Of a stretch of DNA of 64,000 nt, positions 34,964-44,246 are shown piece after piece. The notes beneath the pieces were generated by a model. That model was not told the DNA's origin and did no database searches. It saw only the letters and a list, made by a program, of their open reading frames with translations. Both the position numbers and the translations under genes were made by a program. This DNA comes from CAZYBU01 sp964645775. Its GTDB lineage: Bacteria; Spirochaetota; UBA4802; UBA5550. Where the stretch lies: positions 1-64,000 of the forward strand of contig CAZYBU010000015.1 in the NCBI GenBank assembly GCA_964645775.1, given 5' to 3'. The stretch's first letter is position 1. The number at the start of each line of letters is the position of its first letter.

Positions 34964-35005
34964 TTGACCAGGTTCGGTCAACTACTATTTACTGACCGTT
35001 TTTTT
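34964..35005 (+). terminator. Hairpin with T-run between tlyA and the FlgD-like gene
   Basis: On the + strand CGGTCA and TGACCG form a stem followed by seven T. A second inverted repeat, TTGACC-AGGTTC-GGTCAA (34964-34981), shares the left arm. No + strand gene lies upstream, so this would stop antisense transcription or act as an operator for the minus-strand genes. Confidence 0.35.
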
Positions 35006-35840
35006 ACCGTCCCGCCAGCTCATCCCGGTCCGATCTCTCCAGGGCCTCCCGGAGGGCCCTGTCGATCCATTCCTCCGGGACAGTATCCGCCGGAACCGTG
35101 CCCACCTTCAGGTGCGCCAGAAACTCATGGTTCCCTTTTGGGCCGGTGACGGGCGAGGCGCAGAGCCCGGAGATACACGCCCCCTGGCCGGCAAGTTCAT
35201 CCACTGTTCTGCGAAGTATGCGCCCGAGTGCTTCCTGGTCCCGGACCACGCCTTTCTTCTGTTCGCCGGGACCGGCCTCGAACTGGGGTTTAATGAGGAG
35301 CAGAGCCTCCACGCCGGGGAAGAGCCGCGCCGCGACGGGGTACACCTTTGTTATTGAAATAAAGGAGAGGTCCCCGGTCACGAGATCGACCGTTTCATCA
35401 AAATGTTCCGGAGTCAGGTAGCGCACGTTGGTCCTTTCATGGAGAGCAACCCGCCGGTCATTGCGGAGCCGGTAGTCGAACTGTCCGTATCCCACGTCCA
35501 CGGAGTAGACCCGGACCGCTCCCCTCTGTAGCAGGCAGTCCGTGAACCCGCCGGTGGAGGCGCCCATGTCCAGGGCGACGCGTCCCGAAACATTTATATT
35601 GAAACGATCCAGGCCCCTCTCCAGTTTATACCCCCCCCGGCTTACGTAGCGGCCACCCGGCCTTTCGACCGCGATCTCTTCCCGGCCGGTAACCTGTTTC
35701 GATGGGACACGGATCGTCTCTCCGTTTACTTTGACCCATCCTGCCTGAATCTCCCGCCGCGCCTTCTCCCGGGAAGGGGAGAAGCCCCGTTGAACGCAGA
35801 AAAGGTCGAGCCGGATAAGAGGTTCTTTTTCAGCTGACAT
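35004..35840 (-). CDS. tlyA: TlyA-family rRNA 2'-O-methyltransferase
   Basis: About 278 residues. An N-terminal S4 RNA-binding domain (RLDLFCVQRGFSPSREKAR, then IQAGWVKVNGE) is joined to an FtsJ-like SAM methyltransferase (VALDMGASTGGFTDCLLQRGA, VYSVDVGYGQ). TlyA enzymes methylate rRNA riboses; some were first described as haemolysins. The frame extends to TTG 35852; ATG 35840 is chosen, overlapping the dxs end by eleven bases, and neither has a clear ribosome-binding site, so translation is probably coupled. Confidence 0.93.
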   Translation of the reverse strand: MSAEKEPLIRLDLFCVQRGFSPSREKARREIQAGWVKVNGETIRVPSKQVTGREEIAVERPGGRYVSRGGYKLERGLDRFNINVSGRVALDMGASTGGFTDCLLQRGAVRVYSVDVGYGQFDYRLRNDRRVALHERTNVRYLTPEHFDETVDLVTGDLSFISITKVYPVAARLFPGVEALLLIKPQFEAGPGEQKKGVVRDQEALGRILRRTVDELAGQGACISGLCASPVTGPKGNHEFLAHLKVGTVPADTVPEEWIDRALREALERSDRDELAGR

Positions 35841-37719
35841 GACCGGCGGCAAGGAGGGAACGTACCCTGTTTGTCAGGGAACGGGTATCCAGCCCGTAGG
35901 AGCGGAAGAGGTCTTCCATGGATCCGTGGGGCACAAACTCATCCGGAAAACCTCCCAGGAAAAGGAGCTTCCGTCCCGTTTCCGGTGGCAGGAGGGAATG
36001 TATAAGCTCACCAACACCTCCGGATACCAGTCCGTTCTCCAGGGTGAAGAAACTCCGGGTCGATTCCAGCCTCTCTGTTACGGTATCGATGTCCAGGGGC
36101 CGTATAGAAAGGATATTGATTACTCCCACGGAAAGACCCTTCTCCTCCAGGCTCTCCATGACTTCCAGGGCCCGGGGAACCATGTCTCCCAGGGCGAGGA
36201 TGGTCAGGTCTTCTCCTTCAGCGAGGACACGGGCACGGCCCGGTTCCAGGGGTTCGCCGCCGGAGATATCGACATACTCTTCCGGGATTTTGCCCCTCGG
36301 GTACCGTATCATGACCGGCCCGGCCGCGTGATTCGACGCGAAGAGAAGGGCGTCACGGAGTTCCTCTCCTGAGGCGGGAGAGAGAAAGGTCAGGTTCGGA
36401 ACGTTCCGGTAAAGTCCGATATCGAAGAGACCATGATGGGTCTCGCCGTCGTCCCCCACGATACCGGCCCGGTCCACGAGAATCCTGACCGGCAGGTTCA
36501 TGATGGCGACGTCATGGATGATCTGGTCCACGGATCGCTGGAGAAAGGTGGAGTAAATGGAGACAAAAGGTTTCTTTCCACACGAGGCGAGGGCCGACGC
36601 GAAGGTTATGGCGTGCTGTTCCGCGATACCCACATCGAAAAAACGTTCCGGCGCTATATGCTCCACTTCGCAGAGACCGGTGCCCAGCTTCATGGCTGCC
36701 GTTACGGCTATGATATCGGGATCATCCATGGCCAGGTTGGCCAGAGTCCGGCCGGCCAGGAGAGACCAGCTGTCTTTTTTCGAAGGAACGCTTTTCGGCT
36801 TCCCGGTGTCCCGGTCAAAGGGACCAGTGCCATGAAACCGTGAGGGGTTCTCTTCGGCGGGAGGATACCCCTTCCCTTTCCGGGTAATGACATGGATCAG
36901 CTTGGGTCCGGCGTTGATCCCCTTCACCTTCTCCATTATATCCAGGAGAAGGCTCATGTTGTGACCGTCCACAGGTCCGAAGTAACGGATACCCATGTCT
37001 TCGAACAGTTGCCCGGGGGTAATAGCGCCCTTCAGGCTCTGGCTTGCCCTGACAATCAGTTTAAAAAGTCCCTCTCCGATCTTCGGTATCCTGCGAATCA
37101 AAAACTGGGAACGTTTTCGAATACGGTTATAGAACTGGGTTGTGATGACACGGGTCAGATACTCAGAAATGGCCCCCACGTTCCGGTCGATGGAATGCTC
37201 GTTATCGTTCAGGATGATAATACAGTCATGGTTAGTCTGCCCGATGTGATTAAGAGCTTCGAAGGCCATACCGCTGGTCAGTGCGCCGTCTCCGATTACG
37301 GCGATGACCTTGTTCGAACCCTTTTCCAGATCCCGGGCTACCGCCTCGCCCATGGCAAGGGAGAGTGAGGTGCTGCTGTGTCCGGTATTGTAGGTATCAA
37401 AGGGTGACTCCACCCTCTTCGGGAAGCCGGAGAGACCCTGGTACTGCCGCAGAGTTGCGAAGGTCTCTCTCCGTCCGGTCAATATTTTGTGAGCATAGGT
37501 CTGATGCCCCACGTCCCAGATGAGCCGGTCGGAGGGGGTGTTGAAAATATAATGAAGGGCAAGGGTGAGTTCCACCACGCCGAGAGAGGAAGCCAGATGC
37601 CCTCCTCTTTCAGACACGATATCGATAATATAATCGCGAACCTCCCGGGCAAGGGTTTCCAGCCTTTCCGGTTCCAGTTCCCTGAGTTCATTTACACTGT
37701 TAATCTTTTCAAGAAGCAT
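35830..37719 (-). CDS. dxs: 1-deoxy-D-xylulose-5-phosphate synthase
   Basis: 629 residues, normal. First enzyme of the MEP isoprenoid pathway and source of a pyridoxine precursor; uses thiamine diphosphate. Seen: LIWDVGHQTYAHKILTGR, the ThDP motif VIGDGALTSGMAFEALN ... IILNDNEHSID, and the transketolase-like centre FVSIYSTFLQRSVDQIIHDV. The frame is open upstream to 37854, but that part overlaps ymdB and does not match Dxs; homologues begin MLLEKINS. GGA is the only weak ribosome-binding hint. Confidence 0.97.
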   Translation of the reverse strand: MLLEKINSVNELRELEPERLETLAREVRDYIIDIVSERGGHLASSLGVVELTLALHYIFNTPSDRLIWDVGHQTYAHKILTGRRETFATLRQYQGLSGFPKRVESPFDTYNTGHSSTSLSLAMGEAVARDLEKGSNKVIAVIGDGALTSGMAFEALNHIGQTNHDCIIILNDNEHSIDRNVGAISEYLTRVITTQFYNRIRKRSQFLIRRIPKIGEGLFKLIVRASQSLKGAITPGQLFEDMGIRYFGPVDGHNMSLLLDIMEKVKGINAGPKLIHVITRKGKGYPPAEENPSRFHGTGPFDRDTGKPKSVPSKKDSWSLLAGRTLANLAMDDPDIIAVTAAMKLGTGLCEVEHIAPERFFDVGIAEQHAITFASALASCGKKPFVSIYSTFLQRSVDQIIHDVAIMNLPVRILVDRAGIVGDDGETHHGLFDIGLYRNVPNLTFLSPASGEELRDALLFASNHAAGPVMIRYPRGKIPEEYVDISGGEPLEPGRARVLAEGEDLTILALGDMVPRALEVMESLEEKGLSVGVINILSIRPLDIDTVTERLESTRSFFTLENGLVSGGVGELIHSLLPPETGRKLLFLGGFPDEFVPHGSMEDLFRSYGLDTRSLTNRVRSLLAAGHVS

Positions 37720-37810
37720 GGTTATTGTAATTCCGCCGCGACTCCTGATCCATTGGATCTCTTCATTTTTTATTTGCCATACCCGGGAAGATAACAGGCC
37801 CTTGAAGAAG

Positions 37811-38587
37811 TTACAGACAAAAACGTTCGATGGAGACAGTCGATCCCTTCTCAATCCGAGCGTTAATACCGCAAACCATGGATTCTCCCTGGGCCACCTT
37901 CATGCTTATCTTCATCTGAGTGGTCAGCCGCCTGATCGATTCCTCTACACTCATACCTATGACGGAATCAACGGGCCCGGTCATGCCCACATCGGTGATA
38001 TAACCGGTCCCGCCCGGGAAGACCTTCTCGTCAGCGGTCTGGACATGAGTATGAGTGCCGAAAACCAGGGATGCCCTTCCATCCACGTAACGCCCGAATG
38101 CCTGCTTTTCCGCCGTGGCCTCTGCGTGAAAATCGACAATGAACGCTTCGCACACCCGGGCCATCTCGTCGTAAATACGGTCAAAGGCCCGAAAAGGACA
38201 GTCGAGAAGCTGATCCATAGTGATTCGTCCCATAAGGTTAATTACACAGACCTTCATTCCCCGTATATCAACAAGGTGGAAGCCGCTACCCGGCACGCCG
38301 GGAGGAAAATTATGGGGCCTGAGCAGTCTCGGTTCCCTCCCCATAATGGAAAGGATATCCCGGTTTCCCCAGACATGGTTGCCCGTGGTAACGACATCGA
38401 CTCCCGAACCGAGAAACTGCTGAACCACAGAAGGGGTTATGGCCCGGCCCCCCGCCGCGTTCTCACTGTTTACCACGGCCAGGTCCACACTGTATCGGGT
38501 CCGGAGTCCTTCCAGCCGATTCATCAGGGCATTCCGGCCCGGCCGCCCAATTACGTCCCCAACGGCCAGAATGGAGAGAGAACCCAT
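37811..38587 (-). CDS. ymdB: YmdB-family metallophosphoesterase
   Basis: 258 residues (TIGR00282 family). Hydrolyses 2',3'-cyclic nucleotides in Bacillus and influences biofilm and motility choices. Metal ligands visible: VGDVIGRPGR (Asp), VNSENAAGG (Asn), TGNHVWG (His), VDFHAEATAEK (His) and GTHTHVQTAD (His). It lies between rny and dxs; rny-ymdB adjacency is widespread. Confidence 0.94.
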   Translation of the reverse strand: MGSLSILAVGDVIGRPGRNALMNRLEGLRTRYSVDLAVVNSENAAGGRAITPSVVQQFLGSGVDVVTTGNHVWGNRDILSIMGREPRLLRPHNFPPGVPGSGFHLVDIRGMKVCVINLMGRITMDQLLDCPFRAFDRIYDEMARVCEAFIVDFHAEATAEKQAFGRYVDGRASLVFGTHTHVQTADEKVFPGGTGYITDVGMTGPVDSVIGMSVEESIRRLTTQMKISMKVAQGESMVCGINARIEKGSTVSIERFCL

Positions 38588-38623
38588 CAGAGCCTCTCTC
38601 TCCGCGTTTTCGGTACACCTTTC

Positions 38624-40153
38624 TTAACGGGCATACTCGACTATGCGCTTCTCACGGATAAGGGTCACCCGCACAATTCCTGGATATTTAAGATCGTTCT
38701 CTATCCTTGTGGCGATGTCCCTGGCCATGTTCTCCGCACGGCTGTCATCCACCATGTCGTTATCCACCATGACCCGAAGCTCGCGGCCGGCCTGTATGGC
38801 GTAACACTTCTCCACGCCCTTGAATTCTTTCGCGATGTTCTCCAGGTTCTCAAGTCGTTTCAGATAGGTGTCCATGGACTCCCTCCGGGCGCCTGGACGG
38901 GAAGCCGAGATGGCGTCCGCCACCTGCACGATCACCGCCTCGAAGGACTCGGGCTCCCGGTCATTATGATGGGAGGCGATGGCGTTAACACACTTATCGT
39001 TTTCCCCGAACTTCTTGGCCATCTCAGCGCCGATAATGGCATGGGAACCTTCCCCTTCCACGATGTTGCCTTTCCCTATGTCGTGCAGAATTCCCGCCCT
39101 CTTGGCGAACTGGACGTCCAGTTTCAGTTCACCCGCGATCATGCCGGATATGTTGGCCACTTCCATGCTGTGCGCCAGAACGCTCTGGCCGTAACTGGTC
39201 CTGTATCTCAGTTTTCCTATACTGGCCAGGGCCTCCTTTGAGAGTCCGGGAATGCCGAGCTGGTAGACAGCCTTTTCGCCCTCCTCCAGCATCCCCTCCT
39301 CCATCTCCATGGTGACCTTTTCCACAACTTCCTCAATACGGGCAGGATGGATTCTTCCGTTCTGTATAAGACGCTCCAGGGAGAGACGGGCGATTTCACG
39401 ACGCACGGGATCAAAGGCCGATATGACGACCACCTCAGGCGTATCATCGATGATCATATCCACGCCGGCAAAGGTTTCCAGGGTCCGGATATTACGTCCT
39501 TCCCGCCCGATGATTCGGCCCTTCATCTCATCTGAAGGAAGAGAGACCGTGGTGATAGTGCTCTCCGAGGTATAGTCCGAAGCGTTCCTCTGGATCGCGG
39601 ATATTACCACATCCTTGGCCTTCTTGTCCGCGGTGCGGCGGGCCTCTTCTTCAACCTTGTTTATGAGCCGGGTCGCCTCGAACCGGACCTCACTCTCCAG
39701 GTTTTTCATGAGGACTTCCCGGGCCTCTTCGGCCGTCATCCCGGCTACCCGTTCAAGTTCCTTCTTGTGCTTTTCGAATTCATGGTGAAGTTCCTCTTCC
39801 CGCTCCTGGAGTCCCTGTTCCCTCATGACGAGCTTTTTTTCGGAACGCTCTACCTGCTCGGTCCGTTCCTCAAGTGAACCTTCCTTCTGATTAAGCCGCC
39901 GTTCAATGCTGAGCAGCTCCTGTCGGCTCTCATGTAACTCTTTCTCAAAATTGTTTTTTTCCTTGAGCAGCTGATCCTTCGTTTCGATCAGCAGTTCTTT
40001 CCTTTTATTTTCCGCTTCCCTGATGGCGTCCTGTACAATGCGATGCGATTTGGCCTCGGCGGAATTCAGCCGCACACGTCCGATATATGACCTGATCGCG
40101 AAGCCGAGGATGCCGGCAAGCGGGAGCGCGATAACACACAGTATCGTTGTCAT
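38624..40153 (-). CDS. rny: Ribonuclease Y
   Basis: 509 residues from ATG 40153, supported by GGGAGG six bases upstream; an earlier in-frame start at 40174 is less likely. One N-terminal membrane helix (TTILCVIALPLAGILGFAI), a long coiled coil (about 30-190), a KH domain (GRIIGREGRNIRTLE) and an HD domain (VLAHSMEVANISG, GILHDIGKG). RNase Y is a membrane-tethered endonuclease that starts mRNA decay. All parts are intact. Confidence 0.97.
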   Translation of the reverse strand: MTTILCVIALPLAGILGFAIRSYIGRVRLNSAEAKSHRIVQDAIREAENKRKELLIETKDQLLKEKNNFEKELHESRQELLSIERRLNQKEGSLEERTEQVERSEKKLVMREQGLQEREEELHHEFEKHKKELERVAGMTAEEAREVLMKNLESEVRFEATRLINKVEEEARRTADKKAKDVVISAIQRNASDYTSESTITTVSLPSDEMKGRIIGREGRNIRTLETFAGVDMIIDDTPEVVVISAFDPVRREIARLSLERLIQNGRIHPARIEEVVEKVTMEMEEGMLEEGEKAVYQLGIPGLSKEALASIGKLRYRTSYGQSVLAHSMEVANISGMIAGELKLDVQFAKRAGILHDIGKGNIVEGEGSHAIIGAEMAKKFGENDKCVNAIASHHNDREPESFEAVIVQVADAISASRPGARRESMDTYLKRLENLENIAKEFKGVEKCYAIQAGRELRVMVDNDMVDDSRAENMARDIATRIENDLKYPGIVRVTLIREKRIVEYAR

Positions 40154-40240
40154 GTTTTTCCTCCCACAAGGCACCGGAGTACCTTCATAGACGCTGCCAG
40201 TAACCCTTGCCCTTTTCAGGTATCCGGGAAAGCTGGAGCG

Positions 40241-40729
40241 TCAGGGGAGCCTGGAAAATCTCTGATGAATCTGTTCCGCGACTTGCTGTGGGACAAAGGA
40301 GGTTATATCTCCACTGAACCTGGCAACCTCTTTGATGATAGTAGATGATATAAAAAAGTAATCGCCCTGTGTCATCATGAAAACCGTTTCCAGTTCAGGC
40401 GCAAGCCTCTTGTTGGCGGAGGCCAGGGTCATTTCATATTCGAAATCGGTTACGGACCGGAGACCGCGGATAATAAAATTGATCTTCTTCTCCCGGCAAT
40501 ACTCAATGAGCAGTCCGTTAAATGAAACAACCTCATAATCTCCTTCAACATGGGCTATACTCGATTCTATCAACTCTATCCTCTCTTCCACAGAGAAAAG
40601 AGGGTCCTTCGCGCCGTTACGCGCCACAGCAATGATGAGTTTATCGCACAAAAGGGCACTTCGCTCAACGATATCGATGTGCCCGTTTGTCACCGGGTCA
40701 AAGGTCCCAGGATAGATCGCAACATTCAT
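40241..40729 (-). CDS. coaD: Phosphopantetheine adenylyltransferase
   Basis: 162 residues, normal. Makes dephospho-CoA from phosphopantetheine and ATP. Motifs: YPGTFDPVTNGHIDIVERS (the nucleotide-binding GH motif), INFIIRGLRSVTDFEYE and FFISSTIIKEVARFSGDI. First gene of the minus-strand housekeeping run. The region upstream (40730-40974, about 245 bases) is A+T-rich and shows no gene. Confidence 0.97.
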   Translation of the reverse strand: MNVAIYPGTFDPVTNGHIDIVERSALLCDKLIIAVARNGAKDPLFSVEERIELIESSIAHVEGDYEVVSFNGLLIEYCREKKINFIIRGLRSVTDFEYEMTLASANKRLAPELETVFMMTQGDYFFISSTIIKEVARFSGDITSFVPQQVAEQIHQRFSRLP

Positions 40730-40974
40730 CTGTATTCCAAGCTACTCCAACATTTTTAATAAAAAAATCCCTGAAAATGTCAAGAAATAATTAATGATTT
40801 CTTTATTAATACAGTAATTATTCCTGGAGATGCTTTTACGTGCAAACAAAAAAGAATCAATTCAATTACCCGCCGCCGAAGAGAATGGAGACAATAGAGT
40901 TTTTTATCAAAAATAAAGGTAACCGATCAGTACTGTTATTAATATGCACTATGCGGATAAGGATCTATGCTTCA

Positions 40975-42687
40975 TCATAGCTCTTTGCCTACAGGAATGT
41001 TGTCCCATCCTCCCTCATCCCTGAGCTTCCCGGCAATTTCCACCGCCTCTTCAGCGAGAAGAAGGTAGTCCACCTTCGCGCTCCGGGTCAGAGGCAGGCT
41101 CCCCGGCTCCACGATCTTTACATGGGAAGGCCGTGAATAGGCTGAAATGTCCTGGCAGGCTTCCATAACCTCTTCAGGGGTGAGGTCTTTGTCCGATTCC
41201 ACGAAAGCCATGATCCCCTCGCTGAATATATCATGGGGCACGCCTACAACGGCTACCTTATCGAGCCGGTCCCCCAGCCGTGCTGATATATGGCTCTCCA
41301 CGGTTCCGGGAAAGACCTGGTATCCCTTCGGCTTGATAATAAACTTACGCCTTCCGGAGAAGTGAAGACCCTTATCATCATAGGATCCTACGTCTCCCGT
41401 ATAGAGGACCCCCTCCCGGGTAAGGACGTTTCGGGTGTTCTCCGGATCACAGTAATACCCCGGAAAGACCTGGACACCCTCCAGGCATATCTCCCCTGAA
41501 TCCCCGGCCGGTAGTACATCCCCTGCCGTCCTGTCCGGTTTCATCGGCTTACGGATAGTGATTCGGCAAAGGGGCTGGTCAAAGCCGATACCCTGGAGAA
41601 CCTCATCCACGCCGGCCCCCATGGGGGTATAGCTGCAAAAACCGCTCGCCTCGGTGAGGCCGTCGCCGGTTCCCACATCAGGAGCCATGGCGGCCATCTT
41701 CTCAAGGAACTCCCGCGTGACGGATTGACCTCCATAGACCACAAGCCTCAGACTGGAGAGATCCTTTTTATCATAGTCAGGCACCCTCCACTCCAGGTTA
41801 AACAGGGCCGGTATCTGCCCAATCAGGGTAACACGGTACTTCTCGATGGCATCCAGGCTCTGGGCCGCGTCGAAAACTGGCAATATCACAAGAACGGAAC
41901 CACCGTAGATGGTACTGGCTACCTGTTCCGTGATGCATCCCACATGGGAGGGTGGCAGGTTGGCGAGGAAGATATCATTCTTCTGCAGTTCGAAGGCCAC
42001 GCAGAGCCCGATATTCTGGGCCGTGATGCCGTCATGGGTCAGCATGGCCGGCTTCGGGGACCCGGTTGAACCGGTTGTGAAAATGATCAGGCATGGGTCG
42101 CTGCCGGATACCTTTTCCCTGGCTTTTTTAACGGAGCCTGTGATCAGGGAGAGGATAAGGTTTTTCGCGATCCCCCGTGTGAACCCTTTCATGGAAAGAG
42201 CTCCTTCGATCAGGCCTTCATCCGTGTTCTGAAACTGGACGGCATGTTCAATGAACGGGGTCTCCTGAAGGGCCTCCTTTACCAGGGGCCTGAAATCGGC
42301 CTGGGGTGTCTCTCCCAGGAAGAAGTACCCTTTCGGCCGAATCTTCTGCAGGGCATAGACGATCTCATCTTTTTTGAGGCGAAGGTCAAGGGGAGCGACG
42401 ATTACACCTACACGGTAGGCGGCGTACATAAGGTAGAGATGCTCCTTAACCAGGGGAAGGCTGGTGGCGATGATATCCCCTTTCCGGTAACCGTGATTCA
42501 GAAGCTGGGCCGCCAGGCCCTTTACGGAACGCTCAAATACCGACCAGGGTATCTTCTCGTCCGTATGATACTCTATGATGGCTGTCTCTTTACCCTTTTG
42601 GGACGCGTAATGGGTAACATAATCCGACAGGTTGGTAAATCTCCGCTCAAACTCATCCAGACATTGCCTCTCTTTTTCCGGTGTCAT
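40975..42687 (-). CDS. AMP-dependent acyl-CoA synthetase/ligase
   Basis: 570 residues, ANL superfamily. Activates a carboxylic acid through an acyl-adenylate to its CoA thioester. P-loop motif IIFTTGSTGSPKPAMLTHDG near 220; the hinge region YTGDVGSYDDKGLHFSGRRK; the C-terminal catalytic Lys is probably that in LTRSAKVDYLLL. Closest to long- or medium-chain fatty-acid ligases by general form; the exact substrate is unclear. A strong purine-rich site (AGGAGGGGGAG) precedes the ATG. It stands alone. Confidence 0.87.
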   Translation of the reverse strand: MTPEKERQCLDEFERRFTNLSDYVTHYASQKGKETAIIEYHTDEKIPWSVFERSVKGLAAQLLNHGYRKGDIIATSLPLVKEHLYLMYAAYRVGVIVAPLDLRLKKDEIVYALQKIRPKGYFFLGETPQADFRPLVKEALQETPFIEHAVQFQNTDEGLIEGALSMKGFTRGIAKNLILSLITGSVKKAREKVSGSDPCLIIFTTGSTGSPKPAMLTHDGITAQNIGLCVAFELQKNDIFLANLPPSHVGCITEQVASTIYGGSVLVILPVFDAAQSLDAIEKYRVTLIGQIPALFNLEWRVPDYDKKDLSSLRLVVYGGQSVTREFLEKMAAMAPDVGTGDGLTEASGFCSYTPMGAGVDEVLQGIGFDQPLCRITIRKPMKPDRTAGDVLPAGDSGEICLEGVQVFPGYYCDPENTRNVLTREGVLYTGDVGSYDDKGLHFSGRRKFIIKPKGYQVFPGTVESHISARLGDRLDKVAVVGVPHDIFSEGIMAFVESDKDLTPEEVMEACQDISAYSRPSHVKIVEPGSLPLTRSAKVDYLLLAEEAVEIAGKLRDEGGWDNIPVGKEL

Positions 42688-42947
42688 GCTCTCCCCCTCC
42701 TGTGTATATCCTGTAACGCGACTATACGTTTTATCGACAAAATGACAAGAAAATTTTTATATTATCGGGAGGTTTGTTTACCCAGGCAGATAAGACCCAA
42801 TTACCTGAAATCGATCATAAACGGAAGGATGGTTATGAAAGTGAAGCTCTCAAACCCTTCCTGAATAGGTATCTTTTTGAACGTCCGAGAGTAATTATTT
42901 TTTCCATTTTTCTTCTGACAGACGTGTACCCATTGAGGCTCTTTAAC

Positions 42948-42976
42948 TTGACTTTCCAGAGGGGCCTGACTATAAT
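42948..42976 (+). promoter_or_regulatory. Near-consensus sigma70 promoter for the second heptad-repeat gene
   Basis: TTGACT, a 17-base spacer and a perfect TATAAT. Predicted transcription start near 42983 leaves a leader of only about ten bases before ATG 42993, and no ribosome-binding site is present. It proves the longer upstream frame (from 42774) is not the start. The rest of the 42688-42992 gap is A+T-rich and empty. Confidence 0.8.
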
Positions 42977-42992
42977 TTACGGATTACGTATC

Positions 42993-43523
42993 ATGGCGCA
43001 GACAATGGAACTGACAGGCGAACAGATTCAGAAAATCGGCGATTACGTCATCGAGAAAAGTCATCTCTGGGCACCCAGGTATGACCGTGACCTCCTGGAG
43101 CGAAGCGTTCGTCTGGAAGAGGAGCTGAAGAACCAGAGGGAGCTGATGCTCCAGGGGTTTCAGCAGATGGACACTCGTTTCGAGTCCATGCAGAAACAGA
43201 TGGATGAGCGTTTCGCGGCATCGGACAGACGCTTTAGTGACATGAATCAGCGCTTCAATGACATGAATCAGCGCTTTAGTGACATGAATCAGCGCTTCGA
43301 TGACACGAACCGGCGCTTTGATGACATGAATCAGCACTTCGATGACATAAATCAGCGCTTTGATGACATAAATCAGCGCTTCGATAACACGAACCAGCGT
43401 TTCGATGACACGAACCAGCGCTTCGATGACATGAACAAAAAGTTCATCATGATGTTCGGCTTCATGACCATCGGACTGACCCTTATCACAGTCCTTATGA
43501 GTATCTACGAGTTCGTGACCTGA
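42993..43523 (+). CDS. Heptad-repeat coiled-coil membrane protein, second copy
   Basis: 176 residues. It has the same plan as the protein at 1.7-2.3 kb: an N-terminal region starting MELTGEQIQKIGDYV, the shared EELKNQRELMLQGF segment, a run of ten heptads (DMNQRFD, DTNQRFD, DINQRFD) and a C-terminal membrane helix (FMTIGLTLITVLMSIYEF). Repeat residues differ (MNQRFDD versus VDKRFEQ), so the two arrays expanded separately. Tail-anchored coiled coil expected; function unknown. The 3' end overlaps the convergent gene by 19 bases. Confidence 0.8.
   Translation: MAQTMELTGEQIQKIGDYVIEKSHLWAPRYDRDLLERSVRLEEELKNQRELMLQGFQQMDTRFESMQKQMDERFAASDRRFSDMNQRFNDMNQRFSDMNQRFDDTNRRFDDMNQHFDDINQRFDDINQRFDNTNQRFDDTNQRFDDMNKKFIMMFGFMTIGLTLITVLMSIYEFVT
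43230..43439 (+). repeat. Ten tandem 21-bp repeats
   Basis: Ten contiguous units of 21 bases without spacers (cgcttcgatgacatgaatcag and variants). They encode RFxDxNQ heptads of the gene above. Unit length equals that of the array at 1891-2037, but the sequence differs. Confidence 0.95.
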
Positions 43524-43915
43524 TCCGGATCAACGTACCCGATCCTCCAGCGATAATAGAGCCATAACCAGAAAAAGGCGAAGAATACTGTCAGGAAGAG
43601 ATAAAGACTGACCGGCCCTCCTTCGATGATGGTGAGGACGATCCCCAGCACGGCCGTAAAGGACCAGACCAGTTTCAAAACCAGCATGGTTTTAAAGACC
43701 TCCACTGTCTCGTTGCGTACAAGGAGCGAAATCCCTCCGATTCCGAACAGGGCGGCAGCCACCAGGCGCGTTGTCAGGGTGTTAATATCCTGAAAACCGA
43801 AGAGTTCCAGGCTCCATACCGGGAAAAACATCATCGGTATGGCGAACAGAAAATCGACCGCGAAATGAATACTAAACCAGACCCGGAGACCTCCGGGAAA
43901 TTCCTTTGACGGCAT
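43505..43915 (-). CDS. Four-helix membrane protein
   Basis: 136 residues with four hydrophobic segments (around 15-33, 45-62, 75-95, 100-120), ending in a short polar tail. No family can be named with confidence; the form resembles small uncharacterised integral membrane proteins. GGGAGG stands before the ATG. Transcribed alone, with converging neighbours on its 3' side. Confidence 0.72.
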   Translation of the reverse strand: MPSKEFPGGLRVWFSIHFAVDFLFAIPMMFFPVWSLELFGFQDINTLTTRLVAAALFGIGGISLLVRNETVEVFKTMLVLKLVWSFTAVLGIVLTIIEGGPVSLYLFLTVFFAFFWLWLYYRWRIGYVDPDQVTNS

Positions 43916-43991
43916 GGCATCCTCCCATAAAACATGTTATCCGGAGTATACTTAAAACCGGAATCTCTGTCACCTTTTTTCGCTACCTGAC

Positions 43992-44020
43992 TTTACGAAA
44001 CAGAACCATTGCGCTATATT
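43992..44020 (+). promoter_or_regulatory. Promoter for the DUF2905-like gene
   Basis: TTTACG, a 17-base spacer and TATATT, with transcription expected near 44027 and the ATG at 44039. Both boxes differ from consensus by one or two bases. Confidence 0.5.
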
Positions 44021-44038
44021 CTTACGCAGGGAGACGCC

Positions 44039-44242
44039 ATGAATATCGGAAAGATTCTGATCATAACAGGTATCGTTCTTGTTGGCGCCGGGATCATCTA
44101 TTACCTGACAGGCGGCAGGGTCGGTCGCCTGCCGGGAGACATCCATGTTCAGAGGGAGAACCTGCAGGTCTATATTCCTGTCACAACCATGATCCTCCTC
44201 AGCCTTGTGCTTTCCCTTATTCTGTGGCTGCTCAGAAGATGA
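44039..44242 (+). CDS. DUF2905-like small membrane protein
   Basis: 67 residues. Two membrane helices (GKILIITGIVLVGAGIIYYL and VTTMILLSLVLSLILWLLRR) joined by GRVGRLPGDIHVQRENLQVY, which is the typical DUF2905 linker (GRLPGDI). Function unknown; widespread in bacteria. GGGAG precedes the ATG, which is preferred to an earlier start at 44009. Confidence 0.85.
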   Translation: MNIGKILIITGIVLVGAGIIYYLTGGRVGRLPGDIHVQRENLQVYIPVTTMILLSLVLSLILWLLRR

Positions 44243-44246
44243 ATCC

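Noticed and set aside
37720..37854. 45-codon N-terminal extension of dxs
   Set aside because: It overlaps the 3' end of ymdB, has no similarity to Dxs, and homologues start at MLLEKINS.
42774..42992. 73-codon N-terminal extension of the second heptad-repeat protein
   Set aside because: A near-consensus promoter ends at 42976, so transcription would begin downstream of that start; the extension has no similarity to the paralogue.
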